DNA of 11,067 nt. Origin: an uncultured Lachnospiraceae bacterium. Its GTDB lineage: Bacteria > Bacillota > Clostridia > Lachnospirales > Lachnospiraceae. Made by a program: the position numbers and the translations under genes. Position 1 is the first letter of the stretch; each line of letters starts with the position of its first letter. The notes below the pieces were generated by a model. It worked only from the letters and a program-made list of their open reading frames with translations, was not told the DNA's origin and searched no databases. This document shows, piece by piece, positions 6,143 to 11,067 of the stretch. The stretch covers positions 1 through 11,067 of the forward strand of contig CANQEB010000064.1 of the NCBI GenBank assembly GCA_947594085.1, given 5' to 3'.

Positions 6143-6147
6143 GTCAA
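6119..6147 (-). promoter_or_regulatory. Promoter of the padR-HAAS operon
   Basis: TTGACA (6147-6142), a 17-nt spacer and TATATT (6124-6119) lie on the minus strand. The spacer is occupied by the PadR-type palindrome. The transcript would have a leader of about 115 nt before the padR start at 5997. Confidence 0.82.
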
Positions 6148-6188
6148 GAACCAAAATTTCCTTTTTTAGTGGGAAAACATTAGCGACA

Positions 6189-6211
6189 GATTGCCTGACG
6201 CGCAGGCAATC
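6189..6211 (-). terminator. 9-bp hairpin behind hflX, possible terminator without a good T-run
   Basis: GATTGCCTG and CAGGCAATC pair perfectly around a 5-nt loop, 38 nt behind the hflX stop codon. On the minus strand it is followed by TGTCGCTAATGTTTT, so a U-run is missing. It may still separate hflX from the padR promoter or stabilise the mRNA end. Confidence 0.4.
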
Positions 6212-6248
6212 CTGAGTATTTGAGAAAAAATAATGCAATGGATGTGAA

Positions 6249-7490
6249 TTAAACACGAAGATATATGTCCTGTGGGACATACGCACGCACGAAGATTCCG
6301 TCCGGCTGGTATTCTTCCTCAAGCAACTCGCCCTTTCTTCGGATGATCTGGATTGCACCGGCCCGATCATATGGATATAGCCGCTCGATATAGATTTTCT
6401 GCGCGCGCAGAATCTCGCTGACCGCGCGCTTTAGCTCCTCCATCCCTTCCCCGGTATGCGCAGACCCACAAATACACTGTTCTGCCCGAAAGTCGCGAAA
6501 GCTCGGCCTCTCCGAGAGCAGATCCTGTTTATTAAACACCGTGATCACCGGCTTGGTATCTGCTCCGAGCTCTGAAAGCGTCTCATACACGACATGCATC
6601 TGCGCCTCCATCTGTGTACTCGAAGAATCCACAACATGAATCAAAATATCCGCACAGCAGACTTCTTCCAGCGTACTTTTGAATGCCTCTACCAGATGAT
6701 GTGGCAGCTTGCGAATGAAACCGACCGTATCAATCAGCAGGATTTCCTGCCGGCCAGGCAGTTGCACCATTCGAGTCGTCGTATCCAAAGTCGCGAAGAG
6801 CTTCGCGTCCTCCAGAACATCGGCCCCCGTCAACGTGCGGAAAATCGCGGACTTCCCAACTGACGTATAACCCACAAGCGCAACAACCCTCTGCCTCGTT
6901 CTTTTTCGTTGCGCGCGAATCAACTCGCGATGTCGAATCACTTCCTCGAGCTCCCGCTTCAAATGTCCAATCCTTGTGCGGATTACACGGCGATCCATCT
7001 CAAGCTTTTTCTCGCCTGGTCCTCTCGTACCGATCCCACCGCCAAGCCGGGAGAGTGAACGGCCCAGTCCCGCAAGCCGCGCTGCCCGGTACCGCAACTG
7101 CGCAAGCTCTACCTGGAGCTTACCTTCGCGCGAGGTCGCGTGACGCGCAAAAATATCGAGAATCAAAAGTGTTCGATCTATGACCTTGCAGTCCAACTCC
7201 TGCTGGAGATTGTTGAGCTGTGCCGGGCTCAGCTCGTCATCGCAGACAATTCCGGTTGCCTCTTTCTCATATAGAAGTCCCCGCACCTCTTCTATTTTCC
7301 CTTTTCCGATGTAGGTCCCTGGATGAATATTCTCACGTCTCTGAATTAATGCCCCGACCACTTCCGCCCCTGCTGTCCGTGCCAGATCCCCAAGCTCCTC
7401 CACCGACTCATCCGTGTCATCCCCGTCCTGCGTCTGCACGCCGAGCAAAAGCACCCGCTCTTTTATTTCCTGTGTCCCTGTAATCTGCAT
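6249..7490 (-). CDS. hflX: Ribosome-associated GTPase HflX
   Basis: A 413-residue HflX, full length for the family. The N-terminal domain has GTYIGKGKIEEV (58-69), VCDDELSPAQLNNLQ (82-96), the IDRTLLILDIFARHA segment (104-118) and the glycine-rich SRLGGGIGTRGPGEKKLE (147-164). These are the regions that contact the ribosomal peptidyl-transferase centre in this family. A coiled helix follows, then the G domain: G1 GYTSVGKS (207-214), switch I TLDTTTR, G3 DTVGF (254-258), G4 NKQD (320-323) and G5 SAHTG (343-347). HflX splits stalled or heat-damaged 70S ribosomes and hydrolyses GTP. The G1 loop differs from the usual GYTNAGKST at three places but keeps the glycines, lysine and Mg-binding serine. 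The start ATG has only a modest GAGAG-type ribosome binding site. It is transcribed away from the lipoprotein gene, with 162 nt between. Confidence 0.97.
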   Translation of the reverse strand: MQITGTQEIKERVLLLGVQTQDGDDTDESVEELGDLARTAGAEVVGALIQRRENIHPGTYIGKGKIEEVRGLLYEKEATGIVCDDELSPAQLNNLQQELDCKVIDRTLLILDIFARHATSREGKLQVELAQLRYRAARLAGLGRSLSRLGGGIGTRGPGEKKLEMDRRVIRTRIGHLKRELEEVIRHRELIRAQRKRTRQRVVALVGYTSVGKSAIFRTLTGADVLEDAKLFATLDTTTRMVQLPGRQEILLIDTVGFIRKLPHHLVEAFKSTLEEVCCADILIHVVDSSSTQMEAQMHVVYETLSELGADTKPVITVFNKQDLLSERPSFRDFRAEQCICGSAHTGEGMEELKRAVSEILRAQKIYIERLYPYDRAGAIQIIRRKGELLEEEYQPDGIFVRAYVPQDIYLRV

Positions 7491-7652
7491 ATCATCTCTC
7501 TGCTTTCTATTAATCGTGTTTCAATGCTTTGCCGGATACCTGTCGATATCACGGCAAGCACACCACAAAACGAACGTGAAGAACAAACGACTCTATCGCG
7601 ATGAACAAATTGTACTGTACGATCGCGCCGGAACAGAAACCTCCAGCCATCC

Positions 7653-8708
7653 TCAGCGCGTCGACAGAAATGTCCACTCCCGCGCACCTGCCTCATCCGC
7701 CGGATACCGCTGCATGTACTCTTGTGCCTTTACTTTCGCCGTCGCGAAATCCCGCTTCTTCTCATAGGCCACAATCTCATTAAAATACAGCTCGCGCTTG
7801 TCTCCGGACTCCATCTCAAGTCCGTCCGCAATATAAGATAACGCCATATCATACTCGTTGCTCGAAAGAGCACACAAGGCCAAACCATTGCAAGTCGCAG
7901 TGCTCTTCCCGGATTTTTGCTCGATCCTTTGGTACATCCCCTGCGCGTGCACATAATCCTGAAGCGCCAGATATACCTTGCCCATCAGAGCCATCGCCGG
8001 CTCGTACTCCGCCTCAACCGGACCGGTCAGCTGACGCTGCGCCTCTTCATAGTCCTCCAGATAATAATAGATCCGCCCTCTGTTGTAGTAATGCTCTGTA
8101 TCCTCTCCCTGAATGTCAAGAGCGCTCTGCAGATAGGAGCTGCCCAAACCCGACAGATTCAGCCCGCGATAGCATTCGTAGATATCCAGATAAAGATCGT
8201 AGCTGTTCGGCCGCAACGCGACAGCGGCATCAAAATCAGCCACAGCCTCATCCTGCATGTCGTCATGCAGCCGGCTTGCCCCGCGCAGGAAATATGCATC
8301 AGCCGACTCATACTCCTCCAGGATATGATCGCAGGTCGCCGCCGTCTCGTCATAGTTGCCACCACGATATTGCGCCGTTGCGAGATACAATTCTATATCC
8401 AGAATATTCCCTTCCATATGGCTGTCCGCAGAATCCCGTGCCGCCTCGAATGCCTGTACAGCCTCATTGTACTGAGCCAACTCCATATACGCCAAACCAA
8501 GTCCCCGGTAAGCCAGCATCTGCTCCTCTCCGTCTCTTGCCGCCTCCGCAAAAAGCTGCTGCGCCTGATCGTACTCTCCATTCTCCATAGCTTCCTGCGC
8601 CGCAAGTGTCTTCTCTCCGGTCGCGCCTCCCATAGCACAACCACCGGCAAACAATACCGCTGCCACGGCCACAGTCCCCACAATGATCCTGAAGCTTATT
8701 TTCTGCAT
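7653..8708 (-). CDS. TPR-repeat lipoprotein
   Basis: A 351-residue secreted protein. The start is placed at ATG 8708, giving MQKISFRIIVGTVAVAAVLF and then AGGC, a basic start, a hydrophobic core and a lipobox-like cysteine; AGAGG and GGGA stand upstream. The frame is open back to 8819, with in-frame ATGs at 8720 and 8744, but that extension crosses a GC-rich palindromic element and would bury the signal peptide. The mature part is a row of about eight to nine tetratricopeptide repeats (for example ENGEYDQAQQLFAEAARDG, LAQYNEAVQAFEAA, RGGNYDETAATCDHILEEY, YLEDYEEAQRQL, SSNEYDMALSYIADGLEM). TPR lipoproteins scaffold protein complexes on the outer face of the membrane; the partner is unknown. 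It diverges from the L,D-transpeptidase gene, which also acts at the cell wall. Confidence 0.88.
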   Translation of the reverse strand: MQKISFRIIVGTVAVAAVLFAGGCAMGGATGEKTLAAQEAMENGEYDQAQQLFAEAARDGEEQMLAYRGLGLAYMELAQYNEAVQAFEAARDSADSHMEGNILDIELYLATAQYRGGNYDETAATCDHILEEYESADAYFLRGASRLHDDMQDEAVADFDAAVALRPNSYDLYLDIYECYRGLNLSGLGSSYLQSALDIQGEDTEHYYNRGRIYYYLEDYEEAQRQLTGPVEAEYEPAMALMGKVYLALQDYVHAQGMYQRIEQKSGKSTATCNGLALCALSSNEYDMALSYIADGLEMESGDKRELYFNEIVAYEKKRDFATAKVKAQEYMQRYPADEAGAREWTFLSTR

Positions 8709-8750
8709 AAGATTTCCCATCCTCTTGATTTTATCCGTTCCCATTTTCTG

Positions 8751-8840
8751 CTTACCGTCTGTCCCTCGCCGCGCGGGGCGCCCAAATGGTACCAGCAAAT
8801 GGCTCCATCCGTTTGCCACCTGTCCCTCGTCCCTGCGCCA
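8751..8840 (-). repeat. GC-rich REP-like palindromic element in the lipoprotein leader
   Basis: The 10-mer CGAGGGACAG appears twice on the minus strand (8829-8820 and 8768-8759), bracketing a segment with several palindromes: TGGTACCA, GGGCGCCC, CCGCGCGG, and a GCAAA...ATGG/CCATTTGC stem. It lies between the lipoprotein promoter and its start codon. The layout is like REP-type elements spread in many genomes. Only one copy is visible here, so dispersal cannot be judged. Confidence 0.45.
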
Positions 8841-8858
8841 CCCGCTGCTTTCGCGAAC

Positions 8859-8887
8859 ATCTTACCATAAAAACGGTAAATAGTAAA
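8859..8887 (-). promoter_or_regulatory. Promoter of the TPR lipoprotein gene
   Basis: TTTACT (8887-8882), a 17-nt spacer and TAAGAT (8864-8859) lie on the minus strand. The predicted leader is about 145 nt long and includes the REP-like element. Confidence 0.55.
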
Positions 8888-8924
8888 TCCTCGGAAAATG
8901 CTTCTGTCCTTTCTATAAACTTTG

Positions 8925-8933
8925 TGCTAAAAT
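8925..8933 (+). promoter_or_regulatory. Extended -10 promoter of the L,D-transpeptidase gene
   Basis: TGCTAAAAT fits an extended -10 element (TGn plus TAAAAT) about 30 nt ahead of the start codon at 8964. The -35 region (around 8904-8910) has no good match, as is common with extended -10 promoters. Confidence 0.5.
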
Positions 8934-8963
8934 AAACTATATCATCTTATGGAGGTTCCGGCT

Positions 8964-10502
8964 ATGAATCATCGCCACATACTTTTATCCGCAATTCTCA
9001 CAGGCGCTCTCTTTTTCAACTGTCTGTCTGCGTCTGCGATCGGGATTGAGATCGTGGAAGTCGAGGAAATACCGGACATAAACAAGCCCCAGGAATCCTT
9101 CGTCATACAGCTTCCGGGGCAGGGCGAAAAAATAGAAATACCCCCGGCACCTCCGCAAATCCCGAACTATATCCCAGGTGTCGATTCGGGACTGTACGAA
9201 ATCTCCAGCGCTCAAAATGCAAGCTATGTGCTGGACATCCGACACTGCACAGTTCAGGACAAGGATCTTAGAACCGCGCAGCTTTACCGTTCTCTGGATA
9301 TCAATCAGCAGAAGTTCTCTGTGGAGGAGCTTCCGAACGGTCTGTTTCGCATCAAGGCCAAGCACACGGGCGAGGCGCTCACTGCCGGCTCCGTCGATGA
9401 CGACCCCGCCGTCACCACTGCGAAGGAGCATTCGCGGGATACCGACGCCTCCGACGAGCAGTCCTGGATTATCGAGAAAGCCCCGAACGGATATTGTTAT
9501 ATCCGGACAGTCTTTGACCAGTATGTGACGCTTGCCGACTCTCGGCCTTTTTCCGGAGATCCGGTTGTTCTGGCAGATTATACCGGGGAATTTTCCCAGA
9601 TGTGGAAATTTGAACCCACAGAAATCAGCACCGGCCACTATGCCGACACTGACCTGGTCAATCCCTACGGAGCGGACGGGCCGTACAGCGGCCTGCGTCT
9701 GACCCTGCAGTTTGATACACAGACCGAAACGATCACCGCGAAGGAACTGTACGCTCATATTTCAGAAAATACGGATCACGAATTCGTCCTCGACCCTGCT
9801 TACCTCGACACCTTCCTCGCACAGCTCGCCGAAAAGTACGACACGCCGGGGGAGCCGATGCAGTTTTGCACCGACAGCGGAGAGGAAATCACCGTATACG
9901 AGGGGGATACAGGGCAAATCCTTGACCAGAAAAAGACAAGAGAGATGATCGAAAAATACCTTGAGACGAATCAAGTGCAATTCCTGACTCCCGTGTGGAA
10001 GGAAAAGGCCGCGACAGCTAAGGCAAGCGAGCGCGGTGATCTTGAAGACGGCTATGTGGAAATCGATCTCAAAAACCAGAAAGTCTATCTCTATAAGAAT
10101 GGCAGAAAGCTTCTTGAGAGCGACTGTGTCTCGGGCAATTCCGGAGAACCGAACCGCGAGACGCCGGAGGGCGTCTACTACGTATACTATAAGGCGTCGC
10201 CCGACACGCTTGACGGTCCCGGGTACAGCGAAGAGGTCAGCTACTGGATGGCGTTCTACGGCAACTATGGCCTGCACGACGCCACCTGGCGCGACGAATT
10301 CGGCGGAGAAATTTACAAAGGTGACGGCTCCCACGGCTGTGTCAACCTGCCGCTGGAAGCCGCCAAACTGATTTACAATACAGTCACCATAGGCTACCCG
10401 GTGGTGCTGTATAGACAAGAAGAAAATCTATCTGATTTACCACCACAAAATATAGATCAGCGTGAGACACAGGCCGATACCGAACATCAGAAGCGCGAAT
10501 GA
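8964..10502 (+). CDS. Secreted L,D-transpeptidase with N-terminal ricin-type lectin domain
   Basis: A 512-residue exported enzyme. I start it at ATG 8964 because GGAGG (8951-8955) lies 8 nt before it; the ATG at 8949 would put that site inside the gene. A signal peptide (MNHRHILLSAILTGALFF, cleavage after ASA near residue 27) is followed by a proline-rich linker. Residues 76-217 form a ricin B-type beta-trefoil (QKFSVEELPNGLFRI, EQSWIIEKAPNGYCYI, SQMWKFEP). Residues about 245-340 look like the PG_binding_4 domain often found before YkuD. The YkuD catalytic domain (about 360-485) has YVEIDLKNQKVYLYKNGR, GLHDATW and the active-site SHGCVNLP, with Cys459. It should form 3-3 peptide cross-links in peptidoglycan or attach proteins to it. 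The last 21 residues are hydrophilic and lie over the end of the opposite gene. It is the only plus-strand gene here and is divergent from the TPR lipoprotein. Confidence 0.93.
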   Translation: MNHRHILLSAILTGALFFNCLSASAIGIEIVEVEEIPDINKPQESFVIQLPGQGEKIEIPPAPPQIPNYIPGVDSGLYEISSAQNASYVLDIRHCTVQDKDLRTAQLYRSLDINQQKFSVEELPNGLFRIKAKHTGEALTAGSVDDDPAVTTAKEHSRDTDASDEQSWIIEKAPNGYCYIRTVFDQYVTLADSRPFSGDPVVLADYTGEFSQMWKFEPTEISTGHYADTDLVNPYGADGPYSGLRLTLQFDTQTETITAKELYAHISENTDHEFVLDPAYLDTFLAQLAEKYDTPGEPMQFCTDSGEEITVYEGDTGQILDQKKTREMIEKYLETNQVQFLTPVWKEKAATAKASERGDLEDGYVEIDLKNQKVYLYKNGRKLLESDCVSGNSGEPNRETPEGVYYVYYKASPDTLDGPGYSEEVSYWMAFYGNYGLHDATWRDEFGGEIYKGDGSHGCVNLPLEAAKLIYNTVTIGYPVVLYRQEENLSDLPPQNIDQRETQADTEHQKRE

Positions 10503-11067
10503 CAGACTGCGTCCGATGATCGTATTGTTCTCCTTCAGGGTCGTGTTCCGCACCGCGAGAATGTGTACGTAATCCTTGTGCGCCGGTCTACGGCGGCGCC
10601 AGGTATGGTTCGCGATCCCCTGCCAGAAGTTCATCACATGTCCCAACGTCTCCGTGACGATGTTGCCCTCCGGCCGCTCATGCGGCAGCGGACTGTCGCG
10701 GTAGATCGTCTTTCGCAGCGCGACGACCGTCAGGTCGGCAAAGCTGTCCATCACCCTGCAGAGCACTCCGAACACCGCCGGGAGAACCTTCAGCAGCAGC
10801 GGACGGTAAATCAGATTTTCGAGATCCAGCCATGCCGGCCAGAGATCGACATACGCCGCGCTTACGTTCACGCGCTTTCCTCTCGTCGCGTTTCCCTTTT
10901 CCTCCTGCCGCATCAATACCCTGCGGATCACAAGCAGATAGACGACTGCTCCGATCGAGATCGAGATCGCGGCGCCGGACAGATTTTTCAGGCTGAAATA
11001 GTCCACCGCATGTCCGGACTCATCAAGCCCCATCAACCCCTGGCCCAGCTCAGCCGCGCGATCCATG
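10437..11067 (-). CDS. Complex I subunit 5-like proton-conducting transporter, C-terminal part
   Basis: The visible 209 residues are the end of a gene that continues past the right edge; the Met at 11066 is probably internal. Near the edge, HAVDYFSLKNLSGAAISISI followed by GAVVYLLVIRRVLM is a membrane helix of the NuoL/MrpA/HyfB antiporter-like family. YVDLWPAWLDLENLIYRPLL and VLCRVMDSFADLTVVALRKT then YRDSPLPHE form the amphipathic and connecting segments seen in Firmicute 'complex I subunit 5 family' proteins. The protein ends in one more membrane helix (FALLMFGIGLCLTLIYILWW). Such subunits move H+ or Na+ in hydrogenase- or oxidoreductase-linked membrane complexes. The partner genes would be to the right and are not visible. 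Its last 22 codons overlap the 3' end of the transpeptidase gene on the other strand. Confidence 0.8.
   Translation of the reverse strand, partial: MDRAAELGQGLMGLDESGHAVDYFSLKNLSGAAISISIGAVVYLLVIRRVLMRQEEKGNATRGKRVNVSAAYVDLWPAWLDLENLIYRPLLLKVLPAVFGVLCRVMDSFADLTVVALRKTIYRDSPLPHERPEGNIVTETLGHVMNFWQGIANHTWRRRRPAHKDYVHILAVRNTTLKENNTIIGRSLSFALLMFGIGLCLTLIYILWW

Noticed and set aside
7491..7652. Imperfect inverted repeat (GCTTTGCCG / CGGCAAGC) and candidate promoter between the lipoprotein gene and hflX
   Set aside because: Mismatched arms, no T-run, and no convincing -35/-10 pair; hflX may be read through from the lipoprotein gene or use a promoter I cannot identify.
8790..8810. Possible T-box antiterminator because of a GGTACCA in the lipoprotein leader
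   Set aside because: The conserved T-box sequence around the GGTACC is absent, there is no terminator, and the gene is not amino-acid related.
7917..8870. 317-codon plus-strand open frame
   Set aside because: Antisense to the TPR lipoprotein, whose repeats and lipobox are clear; no start signals.
8985..9758. 257-codon minus-strand open frame inside the transpeptidase gene
   Set aside because: The plus frame holds the signal peptide and lectin motifs; the minus frame is a shadow.

Overview
The window looks like chromosomal DNA of a Gram-positive Firmicute, most likely a gut-type Clostridia of the Lachnospiraceae kind. The basis is AGGAGG-type ribosome binding sites, sigma-A promoters (TTGACA-N17-TATAAT class), a PadR/HAAS/DUF4097 pair, a glycine riboswitch ahead of an AGCS symporter, and a complex-I-like subunit of a type common in Lachnospiraceae. 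No species can be named. All genes but one are on the minus strand.

Left part (1-713): the first 43 codons of a sodium:alanine/glycine symporter, with a complete regulatory leader behind it. Read on the minus strand, this leader holds a promoter, an aptamer-like domain, a strong glycine aptamer and an intrinsic terminator. The aptamer tail repeats the terminator arm, which suggests glycine switches the importer off. At 714-2072 lies an AAA ATPase with a DUF4143/PD-(D/E)XK-like C-terminus. It has a near-perfect promoter and, in its leader, three copies of a 12-nt motif spaced 32-33 nt apart. This is the most unusual regulatory structure in the window.

Middle-left (2295-4449): a decayed cell-surface glycosylation unit. 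A GT-C-like polytopic membrane protein is broken by a frameshift or out-of-frame deletion near 3440-3495. Its 3' remnant runs directly into a GT2-GtrA fusion that lacks its first 35-40 residues. The gene start and promoter of the unit are still intact.

Middle (4621-7490): a two-gene operon, padR followed by a HAAS-DUF4097 protein, under a promoter whose spacer is a perfect PadR-type palindrome (probable autorepression). Upstream of it is the ribosome-associated GTPase HflX.

Right part (7653-11067): a TPR lipoprotein with a GC-rich, REP-like palindromic leader, diverging from the only plus-strand gene, a secreted L,D-transpeptidase with an N-terminal ricin-type beta-trefoil. The transpeptidase gene overlaps, tail to tail by 66 bp, the end of a proton-pumping complex I subunit 5-like gene that runs off the right edge.

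The genes are mostly independent units: envelope (symporter, lipoprotein, transpeptidase, glycosylation remnants, PadR/HAAS stress module), ribosome rescue (hflX) and energy coupling. I see no phage, insertion sequence, CRISPR array or RNA gene beyond the riboswitch.
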